Source: Bacteroides mediterraneensis
GTDB taxonomy: Bacteria > Bacteroidota > Bacteroidia > Bacteroidales > Bacteroidaceae
DNA length: 64,000 nt
Reading direction: 5' to 3'
NCBI RefSeq assembly: GCF_016900355.1
Contig: NZ_JACJKA010000005.1
Span: forward strand, 62,001-126,000
Shown: positions 18,026-26,478 of the stretch, one piece after another
Numbering within the stretch: position 1 is the stretch's first letter
Layout: every line of letters begins with the position of its first letter
Program-made: the position numbers and the translations under genes
The notes under the pieces: generated by a model
The model's database searches: none
What the model was told of the DNA's origin: nothing
The model's input: only the letters and a program-made list of their open reading frames with translations

Positions 18026-19393
18026 TTACTTTTTCTCCTTCTCGTCATTGTTTTCTTCCGCCGGAGCAGAAGGCAAGATGGTTACTTTCACTTTCAAAAT
18101 CCGCCGAGAATTCATTTCGAGGATTTCAAAGCGATAATTCATATAGTTGATGATTTCATGCAATGCCGGAAATTCGCCTTTCAACTCCAGCAAAAGTCCC
18201 GCCAGCGAATCAGCATCCCCTGAAACCTTGTCAAACACATCTTCACTGTCTTTGATAATCTTATAGAAATCAGAAAGTAACGTTTTTCCCTCAAACACAT
18301 AAACGTTCTCTGTCAGCTTCACATAAGTACGTTCTTCTTCATCGTATTCATCATTGATTTCTCCGACGATTTCCTCAATGATGTCTTCCATTGTCACAAT
18401 ACCCGAAGTACCACCAAATTCATCCACGACCACCGCAATATGAATCTTGTTGGCCTGAAAGTCACGCAACAAGTCGCCAATCATCTTATTCTCCGGAACA
18501 AACAAAGCCGGCCGAATCAAATTCTGCCACTTGAAATCGTCGCCTCTTCCTAAATACGGAAGCAGGTCCTTGATGTACAAAATACCTTTGATGCAATCGC
18601 GCGTTTCCTCGTATACAGGAATACGTGAATAGCCGTTTTCATTGATGCATTTCAACACCTCTGAAAAAGAAGAATCAATATCCAAGTCTACGATATCCAG
18701 ACGGGAGGTCATGACCTCTTTCGCAGTTTCCTCCCCAAAACGGATGATGCCTTCGAGCATATTGCTTTCTTCCGAGGTATCCTGAATATCCGTCAGTTCC
18801 AAAGCTTGAGAGAGTTCATTAACCGACAGGTTCCGTGCTTTCTTCTGAGAGAAACGATTGAGAAAAAACGATGAGCGGACTAAGACTGAAGATACTGGCC
18901 AAAACACCGTCCGCAGCACAGTAATGGCTGGCGCCGCTTTTCGGGCAAACGATAACGTATGCTGAGCCGAATAAATTTTAGGCATGATTTCACCGAACAG
19001 CAGCAGCAAGAAGGTCAGTACCACGGTGACAATCAGAAACTCCAGGATTTTTGCCTGACCAAAATCTATCAAACTGGCAAACACGTAGTTCAACAGCATG
19101 ATAATCGTCACATTGACAAAATTATTTGAAATCAGAATTGTGGCCAGCAAACGCTCCGAATCATCCAGCAAGCCTTTGATTTTGGTGTCAGAAGGATGAT
19201 TCTCCTCTTCAATTTCATTCAAATCAGAAGGAGAAAGCGAAAAGAAAGCAATTTCAGAAGCCGACACAAAACCCGATACATACAGCAGCATCAGGGTCAG
19301 AAGTAAAGCTATAACCGCCCCCCATGTAAGGGGCATTACGGTAATTCCGTCACACAGCTCCGACAAGCGGAGCAAACACGAGTCAGGGTCCAT
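18026..19393 (-). CDS. gldE: GldE-like membrane protein (DUF21, CBS pair, CorC/HlyC domain)
   Basis: A 455-residue CNNM/CorC-type protein. About four hydrophobic segments form the DUF21 domain (residues 20-190), then two CBS domains (about 210-345), including VVDEFGGTSGIVTMEDIIEEIVGEI read in pieces, and a C-terminal CorC_HlyC domain. The order mutY-ssb-gldE-phosphopantetheinyl transferase is a recurrent Bacteroidota arrangement, which favours the name GldE. That name comes from gliding flavobacteria; no gliding genes are seen here, and magnesium/cobalt efflux is the alternative role. A paralogue lies at 54794. Confidence 0.8.
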   Translation of the reverse strand: MDPDSCLLRLSELCDGITVMPLTWGAVIALLLTLMLLYVSGFVSASEIAFFSLSPSDLNEIEEENHPSDTKIKGLLDDSERLLATILISNNFVNVTIIMLLNYVFASLIDFGQAKILEFLIVTVVLTFLLLLFGEIMPKIYSAQHTLSFARKAAPAITVLRTVFWPVSSVLVRSSFFLNRFSQKKARNLSVNELSQALELTDIQDTSEESNMLEGIIRFGEETAKEVMTSRLDIVDLDIDSSFSEVLKCINENGYSRIPVYEETRDCIKGILYIKDLLPYLGRGDDFKWQNLIRPALFVPENKMIGDLLRDFQANKIHIAVVVDEFGGTSGIVTMEDIIEEIVGEINDEYDEEERTYVKLTENVYVFEGKTLLSDFYKIIKDSEDVFDKVSGDADSLAGLLLELKGEFPALHEIINYMNYRFEILEMNSRRILKVKVTILPSAPAEENNDEKEKK

Positions 19394-19436
19394 CCTATAA
19401 TATTCCTATTTTTTAATTAAAGAGACTATCTGAGTA

Positions 19437-19868
19437 TCAGAACGGCAAATCATCCGAAGGGTTATTTTCAGATTGAGCCGGAGCCGATGCTGAAGAAGCC
19501 GGTTGAGCTTGTGCAGGCACTGCTGTCTGCGCACTCCGTGGGGTCAGCATCTCCATATTGTCACCGAAAATTTCCGTCACATAACGTTTCACACCATTCT
19601 GGTCGTCATACGAACGCGTACGGATTTTACCTTCAATATACAATTTGTCGCCTTTATGCACATATTTTTCAGCGGTCTCCGCCAATCCGCGCCACAGCAC
19701 GATATTATGCCATTCCGTACGTTCCGGCACCTGCGTGCCATTAGCCAGCGTATAAGCACGATCAGTAGTCGCCAACGGAAAAGTCGCTACTGCCACACCA
19801 CTGTCCAAATATCTTACTTCAGGGTCTTTACCCACGTTACCAATCAATTGTACTTTATTCAATGACAT
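19437..19868 (-). CDS. ssb: Single-stranded DNA-binding protein
   Basis: A 143-residue SSB. The OB fold occupies about residues 1-110 (NKVQLIGNVGKDPEVRYLDSG, then ERTEWHNIVLWRGLAETAEKYVHKGDKLYIEGKI in pieces). A Ala/Gln/Pro-rich linker and the acidic partner-binding tip DDLPF close the protein. It starts 4 nt downstream of the mutY stop, so the two repair genes form one unit. Confidence 0.95.
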   Translation of the reverse strand: MSLNKVQLIGNVGKDPEVRYLDSGVAVATFPLATTDRAYTLANGTQVPERTEWHNIVLWRGLAETAEKYVHKGDKLYIEGKIRTRSYDDQNGVKRYVTEIFGDNMEMLTPRSAQTAVPAQAQPASSASAPAQSENNPSDDLPF

Positions 19869-19872
19869 AATT

Positions 19873-20937
19873 CTATTTTTTATGATTTGGTTTCAAAAGT
19901 AACGAAAAAAAACGAGAAATCAAGCGCGATACCGGGAAATTATGAAAATCGTCAATCGGAATCTGCTGATACCCAGGAAGTGCGACAGGCTCTTCCTTCA
20001 ACACCACCTCATAGCACCTGGCGTGAATCACTCGATGCGACAACACATGCTTGATTTCAGGGCATACCACCCGGAACGATTCCATTTCCCCACCGCCCAA
20101 AAGAGCCTGAAATTCAGGAAGAGAGAGAAGTTCCTCCTCTCCTACCTCCTTAGCGGTTTCTATCAATGGAAATTCATACAGATTCTGCCAGATATCGCCT
20201 GCCGCCCGCTTCTTTATATAAGTATATGCGCCTGCCCGCACATAAATATATGAAAAATAGCGGTCGAGCACCTTGGTCTTCCGTTCCTTCCGAGGCAACC
20301 TGTCCACCCAGTTTTTCTGCAAGGCCACGCAACTGTCTGCCAGCGGACAAAACAGACACGAAGGAGACGAAGGCACACACTGCAGGGCTCCGAAATCCAT
20401 GATGGCCTGATTATATAAAGCCGGACGGTTCTTATCCAGCATCTCACCCGCGAGGGAGGCAAACAATTTCTTCCCGGCACCTGTATCAATGGGTTCTTCC
20501 ACTCCCATCCAACGTGACAATACCCGGTACACATTGCCGTCGACCACCGCATAGGGCAAATCATAGGCAAAGGAACAAATAGCCGCCGCCGTATAGTCTC
20601 CCACTCCTTTCAAGGCCCTCACCTCCTCATAGGTCGTAGGGAAACTGCCTTTTTCGGCAATTACCTTTGCTGCCGCATGCAGGTTGCGGGCACGAGAATA
20701 ATAACCCAATCCCTGCCAGCACTTCATCACCTCGTCTTCCGAAGCACGGGCCAACGTGTCCACGTCGGGAAAATGTTCCATAAAACGACAGTAATAATCA
20801 TATCCCTGTACGACCCGGGTCTGCTGAAGAATGATTTCTGAAATCCATATTTTATAAGGATCCTTGGTGTTCCGCCAAGGCAAATCACGCTTGTTTTCTT
20901 CGTACCAACCGATTATCTTATCTGCAAAAAAATTCAT
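19873..20937 (-). CDS. mutY: A/G-specific adenine DNA glycosylase
   Basis: Removes adenine mispaired with 8-oxoguanine. Length 354 with the start at ATG 20937 (MNFFADKIIGWYEEN). The frame opens further upstream to 21000, but the added residues are not family-like and would cross the promoter at 20956. Seen: WISEIILQQTRV, helix-hairpin-helix LKGVGDYTAAAI, catalytic Asp in VVDGNVYRVLSR, the 4Fe-4S cysteines in a C-x6-C-x2-C-x5-C array, and a C-terminal NUDIX-like domain. Confidence 0.93.
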   Translation of the reverse strand: MNFFADKIIGWYEENKRDLPWRNTKDPYKIWISEIILQQTRVVQGYDYYCRFMEHFPDVDTLARASEDEVMKCWQGLGYYSRARNLHAAAKVIAEKGSFPTTYEEVRALKGVGDYTAAAICSFAYDLPYAVVDGNVYRVLSRWMGVEEPIDTGAGKKLFASLAGEMLDKNRPALYNQAIMDFGALQCVPSSPSCLFCPLADSCVALQKNWVDRLPRKERKTKVLDRYFSYIYVRAGAYTYIKKRAAGDIWQNLYEFPLIETAKEVGEEELLSLPEFQALLGGGEMESFRVVCPEIKHVLSHRVIHARCYEVVLKEEPVALPGYQQIPIDDFHNFPVSRLISRFFSLLLKPNHKK

Positions 20938-20955
20938 CTGACACATATTTGCCCG

Positions 20956-20963
20956 CAAAAATA
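20956..20963 (-). promoter_or_regulatory. Probable -7 element of the mutY-ssb unit
   Basis: TATTTTTG on the minus strand matches TAnnTTTG and lies 19 nt before ATG 20937, supporting that start. Confidence 0.5.
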
Positions 20964-21090
20964 ATATATTTGCCCGACATATACAGACAAACCTCTTCAC
21001 ACACCCTTTAAAAAGGAATAAAACCCTCGAAAAGCACGACTTTTCAAAAAAAATATTCCCGATATATTTCCAAAAGATACAGAAAAGCTA

Positions 21091-21098
21091 TATATTTG
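21091..21098 (+). promoter_or_regulatory. Probable -7 element of the HU-family gene
   Basis: TATATTTG matches TAnnTTTG, with a TTTC about 20 nt upstream as possible -33 box. It is 46 nt before the ATG. Confidence 0.65.
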
Positions 21099-21143
21099 CA
21101 GTCCAAAAAATTAAGATAACGTATAACAATAATTATTAGCGAA

Positions 21144-21419
21144 ATGACTAAAGCAGATATTGTAAACGAAATTGCCAAGAACACAGGAATTGACAAGGCA
21201 ACAGTATTGGCAACCCTTGAGGCGTTCATGGGATCAGTTAAGGAATCTTTGTCGAAAGATGAGAATGTCTATCTCCGTGGCTTCGGTAGTTTCATTGTGA
21301 AGAAAAGAGCGCAGAAGACTGCTCGTAACATTTCTAAGAACACTACAATCATCATCCCGGAACACAATATTCCGGCTTTCAAACCTGCAAAAACATTTAC
21401 TCTATCAGTAAAAAAATAA
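21144..21419 (+). CDS. HU/IHF-family DNA-binding protein
   Basis: Nucleoid protein of 91 residues that bends DNA as a dimer. MTKADIVNEIAKNTGI and LRGFGSF are typical, and the beta-arm region (KTARNISKNTTIIIPEHNIPAFKP) ends with the proline-bearing tip. One of several HU paralogues expected in a Bacteroides genome. A very small basic protein gene follows after 36 nt. Confidence 0.92.
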   Translation: MTKADIVNEIAKNTGIDKATVLATLEAFMGSVKESLSKDENVYLRGFGSFIVKKRAQKTARNISKNTTIIIPEHNIPAFKPAKTFTLSVKK

Positions 21420-21455
21420 TTAACATTTAGTATTAACCCATAAAATTTTGAAGCT

Positions 21456-21548
21456 ATGCCAAGCGGAAAGAAAAGAAAAAGACATAAAATGTCTACTCAC
21501 AAACGTAAAAAAAGACTGAGAAAGAACAGACATAAAAGCAAAAAATAA
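21456..21548 (+). CDS. 30-residue highly basic protein, possibly ribosomal (mS38/COX24-like)
   Basis: A complete 30-codon frame: starts MPSGKKRKRHK and ends KNRHKSKK, with 17 Lys/Arg and 3-4 His and no acidic residue. It lies 36 nt after the HU gene and before the RNase G leader. The pattern (K/R)HKM-x3-KRKKRLRKNR resembles the AURKAIP1/COX24 (mS38) tail, which in mitochondria is a small-subunit ribosomal protein. I recall similarly short proteins being annotated after HU in Bacteroides, but could not check. The length and composition are seen; the ribosomal role is inference. Confidence 0.75.
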   Translation: MPSGKKRKRHKMSTHKRKKRLRKNRHKSKK

Positions 21549-21571
21549 TTGTTAGTCTGTCCGACTTCAAT

Positions 21572-21619
21572 AAAGAACAAACTTGCAAAGCTAAAAAAAG
21601 TCTTTCAGGTTTGTTCTTT
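21572..21619 (+). promoter_or_regulatory. Long hairpin in the RNase G leader
   Basis: AAAGAACAAACTTG (21572-21585) pairs with CAGGTTTGTTCTTT (21606-21619), 13 of 14 positions plus one wobble, around a 20-nt loop. No T-run follows, so it is a poor terminator. It lies 42 nt before the RNase G start, where an RNase-sensitive autoregulatory element could sit. Confidence 0.6.
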
Positions 21620-21661
21620 GTGTAATTAGCAATTTAGTAAAAACAAAAAACCAAGCAAAAA

Positions 21662-23236
21662 GTGACAAGCGAATTAGTAGTAGACGTACAGCCCAAGGAA
21701 ATTTCTATCGCCCTCATGGAAGACAAGAAGCTGGTAGAGTTCCAGAAAGAAGAACGCAACCTGTCGTTCTCGGTCGGCAACATGTACGTAGGAAAAGTCC
21801 GGAAACTCATGCCCGGCCTCAACGCCTGTTTCGTAGATGTAGGCTTTGAGAAAGACGCTTTTCTCCACTATTTAGACTTGGGACCACAATTTCATTCTTA
21901 CCAGAAGTACCTCAAGCAAGTCATCAGTGACCGGAAAAAACTCTATCCCATGTCGAAAGCTTCCATGCTTCCCGACATTGAAAAAGACGGAACCATTTCC
22001 AGTGTACTCCAGCAGGGACAGGAGGTCATCGTGCAGATTGTCAAGGAACCGATTTCGACCAAAGGCCCACGACTGACCTGTGAACTGTCGTTCGCCGGAC
22101 GCTATCTGGTATTGATTCCTTTCAATGACAAGGTATCCGTCTCACAAAAAATTAAATCCAGCGAGGAAAGAGCTCGCCTCAAACAGCTGCTCCAGAGCAT
22201 CAAGCCCAAGAACTTCGGAGTGATTGTACGTACCGTAGCCGAAGGCAAACGAGTAGCAGAGCTGGATGCGGAACTGAAAGTCTTGCTGAAACATTGGGAA
22301 GATACCATCACAAAAGTACAGAAGGCCACCAAACTGCCCTCATTGGTTTATGAGGAGACAAGCCGTACCGTAGCCATGCTGCGCGACTTGTTCAACCCGT
22401 CGTACGAAAACATTTACGTCAACGACGAAACCGTTTATAACGAAGTAAAAGATTATGTGGCGCTCATTGCCCCTGAACGTACAGGCATCGTGAAGCGCTA
22501 CACCGGCCAGCTTCCTATTTTCGATAATTTCGGAATCACCAAACAAATCAAGTCCTCCTTTGGAAAAACCGTTTCCTACAAGAGCGGGGCTTATCTGATT
22601 ATCGAACACACGGAAGCGCTCCATGTGGTGGACGTGAACAGTGGAAACCGCTCCAAATCAACCAACGGACAAGAAGCAAACGCACTCGACGTGAATCTGG
22701 GCGCAGCCGATGAGTTGGCACGCCAGCTCCGGTTGAGAGATATGGGCGGAATCATTGTGGTAGACTTCATCGATATGAATCTGGCAGAAAACCGGCAGAA
22801 ACTTTATGAACGCATGTGTCAGAACATGCAGAAAGACCGGGCCAAACACAACATCCTGCCTCTGAGCAAGTTTGGACTGATGCAGATCACGCGCCAGCGT
22901 GTACGTCCGGCAATGGATGTCACTACCGATGAAGACTGCCCTGTTTGTTTCGGAAAGGGGAAAATCAAACCTTCCATCCTGTTCACCGATACATTGGAAA
23001 GTAAGATAGACTATTTGGTCAACAAGCTGAAAGTGAAGAAATTCACGCTGCACATCCATCCTTATGTGGCTGCCTACGTAAACCAAGGACTCATGTCCTT
23101 GAAACGAAAATGGCAGATGAAGTATGGATTCGGCATCAAAGTCATTCCGAACCAGAACCTGGCATTCCTGCAATATAAATTCTTCGATGCACACAACCAG
23201 GAACTGGACATGAAGGAAGAATTCGAAATCAAATAA
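21662..23236 (+). CDS. rng: Ribonuclease E/G family endoribonuclease
   Basis: RNase G-type enzyme of 524 residues for mRNA and rRNA processing. GTG start at 21662. An S1-like domain (about 35-115, VGNMYVGKVRKLMPGLNACFVDVG in pieces) is followed by the RNase H-like/DNase I-like catalytic part with metal-binding Asp residues in VVDVNSG and IIVVDFIDM, and the zinc-link CPVCFGKGK. It lacks the long degradosome tail of RNase E. Ends at a strong terminator. Confidence 0.93.
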   Translation: MTSELVVDVQPKEISIALMEDKKLVEFQKEERNLSFSVGNMYVGKVRKLMPGLNACFVDVGFEKDAFLHYLDLGPQFHSYQKYLKQVISDRKKLYPMSKASMLPDIEKDGTISSVLQQGQEVIVQIVKEPISTKGPRLTCELSFAGRYLVLIPFNDKVSVSQKIKSSEERARLKQLLQSIKPKNFGVIVRTVAEGKRVAELDAELKVLLKHWEDTITKVQKATKLPSLVYEETSRTVAMLRDLFNPSYENIYVNDETVYNEVKDYVALIAPERTGIVKRYTGQLPIFDNFGITKQIKSSFGKTVSYKSGAYLIIEHTEALHVVDVNSGNRSKSTNGQEANALDVNLGAADELARQLRLRDMGGIIVVDFIDMNLAENRQKLYERMCQNMQKDRAKHNILPLSKFGLMQITRQRVRPAMDVTTDEDCPVCFGKGKIKPSILFTDTLESKIDYLVNKLKVKKFTLHIHPYVAAYVNQGLMSLKRKWQMKYGFGIKVIPNQNLAFLQYKFFDAHNQELDMKEEFEIK

Positions 23237-23238
23237 GC

Positions 23239-23280
23239 AAAAAGGCCGTTTCCCGCAAAATAAAGGAAACGGCCTTTTTT
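23239..23280 (+). terminator. Intrinsic terminator of rng
   Basis: GGCCGTTTCC (23244-23253) and GGAAACGGCC (23265-23274) form a perfect 10-bp stem, flanked by A-run and T-run, directly after the rng stop codon. Confidence 0.92.
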
Positions 23281-23323
23281 GTATACTCATCCCACCCATT
23301 TATTCAACCGTCTTTGCATAAAT

Positions 23324-23412
23324 ACCTCGTCACGACCGTGTCAAGACCTCATCACGTTCGTGTCGACCTCTCGTCACGTTCATGCTGAGCTCTCCGCACG
23401 TTCGTGTCGAGG
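23324..23412. repeat. Array of four 20-22-nt units with a CACG-N2-CGTG core (array 2)
   Basis: Units at 23324-23345, 23346-23365, 23366-23387 and 23388-23409 each run ACCTC (or AGCTC), 2-4 nt, then the dyad CACGNNCRTG and a TG/TCG tail. The first and last units are inverted relative to each other at their ends: ACCTCGTCACGA against the complement ACCTCGACACGA. Located between the rng terminator and the promoter of the C69 peptidase. Nothing else is seen in the 333-nt gap. Confidence 0.85.
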
Positions 23413-23533
23413 TAAATTTACCTATGCTTTCTGACTACTTTTCACCCAGAAATGAATATTTTTGTACGCATACTTCAGTTTTATCGAAGCATTTTCATAG
23501 GAGAATTACTTTGATAATTCACATATTTTTCTC

Positions 23534-23541
23534 TATCTTTG
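23534..23541 (+). promoter_or_regulatory. -7 element of the C69 peptidase promoter, with -33 TTTG at 23510
   Basis: TATCTTTG matches TAnnTTTG, and TTTG at 23510-23513 stands 20 nt upstream. This is the clearest two-box Bacteroides promoter in the window, 28 nt before the ATG. Confidence 0.75.
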
Positions 23542-23569
23542 CAAACAGATAACATTTTAACACAAAAAC

Positions 23570-25168
23570 ATGAAAATAAGTAGCATTTTATTTTTCATTG
23601 GGATTACATTCTCACAGCTGTCTATGGCACAGCAGACACTGCTTCATGACCCGGACTGCTGCACCAGCATCATGGTGGGAAAAGCAGCCTCTACCGACGG
23701 CTCCGTCATGACCAGTCACACCTGCGACAGCTGGTACCGAACCTGGGTCAATGTAGTTCCAGCGGCAGATTATGCCAACGACACAGTCATGAACATTTAC
23801 CACGGCCGCATGCACACGGAATCGGTCACTGACCAGACCAACCTGACCGTAAAGGGACAAATTCCGCAAGTCAAACACACTTATGCCTTTCTGGATACGG
23901 CTTACCCCTGCCTCAACGAAAAGCAGCTGGCCATGGGAGAAACCACCATTAGTGGAAGAGACACCCTGCGCAACTCCAAAGGTATGTTCATGATTGAAGA
24001 ACTGGCTCGGGTAGCCCTGCAACGTTGCACTACCGCCCGCCAGGCCATCCAGCTCATGGGGAAACTGGTAAAGGAATACGGATACGGTGACTCAGGCGAA
24101 TGCCTTACCATTGCCGACCCGCAGGAAGTATGGCACTTTGAAATCTTCGGCGAAGGTCCTGATAAAATCGGAGGTGTATGGGCAGCTGTCCGTATTCCCG
24201 ACGATGAAGTGGGCGTATCAGCCAACATTCCTCGTATCAGTACTCTCGATTTGAAAGACACCCGCAATTACATGGCTTCCGACAATGTGTTCAGCGTGGC
24301 CAAGAAGCTCAAGCTGTGGGACGGAAAAGAACCGTTCAAGTTCTGGAAAGCCTACGGAGGTCCGAACTATTCGGGCAAGATGCGATCCTTCAGCATCCGC
24401 GAGTTCTTTATCCTGAGCACCTTGGCTCCTTCACTCAAGCTCAGCATGGACGATGAAGAACTGCCGTTGAGCGTAAAACCGGAAAAGAAACTCAGCAATG
24501 CCGATGTCATGGCCTATCTGCGACAGACCTATGAAGGCACGGAATGGAGTGCGACGAAAAACCTGAAAGTAGTCGTCAAAGACCGGAAAACGGGAAAAAC
24601 AGATACTATCACCAGCCCGCGGGCCAACCCGTGGATGCGTACCGACGAAGTACAGCTGTACAACGCGCTTCAGAAAGGCAGCGTGAAAGCCAACCGAAAC
24701 ATCGCCGTACCACAATGTGCCTACTCTACCGTCATCCAGTTGAGAAGCTGGCTTCCGGACGCCGTAGGAGGTGTCTGCTGGTTTGCCATGGACAACCCGG
24801 GACAAAGCCCGCGCGTACCTATTTTCTGTGGTACGACCGACCTTCCTGAAATGTTCAAGATTTGCGGCAACCATCGCTACCGTCTGGATGCAGCTCTGTG
24901 GCACTACCGCCAGGCCAACAAGCTGGCTACCGTGAGATGGGGAAATGCCCGGAAGATTTTAGAGAAGAACCAGATGCACTTTGAACGGAAAGGACTGGAA
25001 GAACTCCCGCTGGTGGAACAGCGTTATGCCGAACTGGTCAAGAGCGAAGGCGAAGAAGCTGCCAAAGCCTATCTGACTGATTATACCAAGGACTTCATCG
25101 GAGCTACCTTGCTGCGCTGGGACGAGATGACCGCCAAATACTGGAACGATTACCGCTTCGGATTCTAA
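23570..25168 (+). CDS. Secreted C69-family dipeptidase
   Basis: A 532-residue Ntn-type peptidase (PepD/U34 family). Signal peptide about residues 1-20 (ISSILFFIGITFSQLSMA). The nucleophile is most likely Cys31 in DPDCCTSIMVGK, matching the CTTILVGK motif of PepD, followed by ASTDGSVMTSHTCDS. SGECLTIADPQEVWHFEIFG and later VGGVCWFAMDNPGQSPRVPI are family regions. Forms a pair with the next gene, 40 nt downstream, also an exported cysteine-type aminopeptidase, so both probably process peptides in the periplasm. Confidence 0.88.
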   Translation: MKISSILFFIGITFSQLSMAQQTLLHDPDCCTSIMVGKAASTDGSVMTSHTCDSWYRTWVNVVPAADYANDTVMNIYHGRMHTESVTDQTNLTVKGQIPQVKHTYAFLDTAYPCLNEKQLAMGETTISGRDTLRNSKGMFMIEELARVALQRCTTARQAIQLMGKLVKEYGYGDSGECLTIADPQEVWHFEIFGEGPDKIGGVWAAVRIPDDEVGVSANIPRISTLDLKDTRNYMASDNVFSVAKKLKLWDGKEPFKFWKAYGGPNYSGKMRSFSIREFFILSTLAPSLKLSMDDEELPLSVKPEKKLSNADVMAYLRQTYEGTEWSATKNLKVVVKDRKTGKTDTITSPRANPWMRTDEVQLYNALQKGSVKANRNIAVPQCAYSTVIQLRSWLPDAVGGVCWFAMDNPGQSPRVPIFCGTTDLPEMFKICGNHRYRLDAALWHYRQANKLATVRWGNARKILEKNQMHFERKGLEELPLVEQRYAELVKSEGEEAAKAYLTDYTKDFIGATLLRWDEMTAKYWNDYRFGF

Positions 25169-25208
25169 ATCTCTCAATTTCATTCATTACCTATAATATA
25201 CAGAAAAT

Positions 25209-26396
25209 ATGAAAACAATTGCGTTTATCTCAGCCTTATTGCTTGCTTCCGCCTCTCTCCAGGCACAACCCGAAGCCAAAGGCTATCAGTTTACTACCGT
25301 AGTCAACCAGAAAGTGACTCCGGTCAAGAATCAGGCTGCCACAGGCACCTGCTGGTGCTTTGCCACCACTTCCTTCATTGAAGCAGAACTACTCCGCCAG
25401 GGAAAAGGCGAATACGACCTTTCGGAAATGTACATCGTCCGTCAGAAATACATGAACCAGCTGAAGGACAATTACCTGCGCCACGGACGCGGCAACATCG
25501 GCCCGGGAAGTATCTCTCCCAGCTGGTTTACGGCCTTCAAGCAGGTAGGCATCGTTCCGGAAGAGGTGTACAGCGGCATCAACTACAACTCACCTACCCA
25601 CAACCACAAAGAGCTGACCGCTTACTTGGAAGCCATTGCCGAAAAGGCGATCAAGCTTCGCCAGCAAAGCCCTGAATATGAAAAACTGATTCAGAGTCTG
25701 TTTGATATTTACCTGGGAAAACTTCCTGAAAAGTTCACCTACAAAGGCAAGGAATATACTCCGAAATCCTTTGCACAGAGCCTGGACATTCATCCGGAAG
25801 ACTACGTCATGCTGACCAGCTTCACACACCAGCCTTACTATCAGGCTTTCGACCTCGAAATTCCGGACAACTGGGAACACGCCAAAATCTATAATCTTCC
25901 CCTCGACGAAATGATGGAGGCCGCAGACCATGCCCTGGAAAACGGATATACCGTTGCCTGGGACGGAGATGTCAGTGAAAAAGGATTCTCGTTCAAACAC
26001 GGAGTGGCCATCAATCCGGAAGTAGAAAAGACCGAAGACTTGAAAGACACTGACTTTGCCCGCTGGCAGAAAATGGATGCCAAGGAAAAACTTGACGAAG
26101 CCTTCAAGTTTGAATACCCGTGTCCGGAAGTAAAGGTGACTCCTGAAATCCGCCAGAAAGGCTACGAAACCTTCACTACGACCGACGACCACCTGATGCA
26201 CCTCACCGGTATCGCCAAGGATCAGAACGGCACCAAGTACTACATCACCAAAAACTCCTGGGGAACCAACCGTAACGACTTCGGCGGCTACCTGAACATG
26301 TCAGAAAGCTACGTACGTGCCAAAACCATCTATATTCTGATGCACAAGGATGCCTTGACCAAGGACTTGAAGAAGAAACTCGGTCTGGACAAATAA
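25209..26396 (+). CDS. Exported C1B-family (PepC/bleomycin hydrolase-like) aminopeptidase
   Basis: A 395-residue papain-fold peptidase with signal peptide MKTIAFISALLLASASLQA. Oxyanion Gln42 and nucleophile Cys48 lie in NQAATGTCWCFATTSFIEAE, the catalytic His in DDHLMHLTGIA and Asn in YITKNSWGT. Cytoplasmic PepC has no signal peptide; the exported form is common in Bacteroides. Transcribed with the C69 gene; a hairpin at 26433 closes the unit. Confidence 0.87.
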   Translation: MKTIAFISALLLASASLQAQPEAKGYQFTTVVNQKVTPVKNQAATGTCWCFATTSFIEAELLRQGKGEYDLSEMYIVRQKYMNQLKDNYLRHGRGNIGPGSISPSWFTAFKQVGIVPEEVYSGINYNSPTHNHKELTAYLEAIAEKAIKLRQQSPEYEKLIQSLFDIYLGKLPEKFTYKGKEYTPKSFAQSLDIHPEDYVMLTSFTHQPYYQAFDLEIPDNWEHAKIYNLPLDEMMEAADHALENGYTVAWDGDVSEKGFSFKHGVAINPEVEKTEDLKDTDFARWQKMDAKEKLDEAFKFEYPCPEVKVTPEIRQKGYETFTTTDDHLMHLTGIAKDQNGTKYYITKNSWGTNRNDFGGYLNMSESYVRAKTIYILMHKDALTKDLKKKLGLDK

Positions 26397-26432
26397 AAAA
26401 ACCTACCTGAAAAACAACCAGGTTGCCAAAAG

Positions 26433-26478
26433 GGATGCTTATCTTTGCAGCAAGTCACAAGATAAGCATCCTTTTTTA
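26433..26478 (+). terminator. Terminator hairpin that also holds the next gene's promoter
   Basis: GGATGCTTATCTT (26433-26445) pairs perfectly with AAGATAAGCATCC (26459-26471), followed by TTTTTT. The left arm contains TATCTTTG (26440-26447), a TAnnTTTG -7 box for the Fur-family gene. A start near 26454 would fall in the loop, so transcripts begun here lack the left arm and should escape termination, while read-through from the peptidase genes should stop. Confidence 0.75.
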
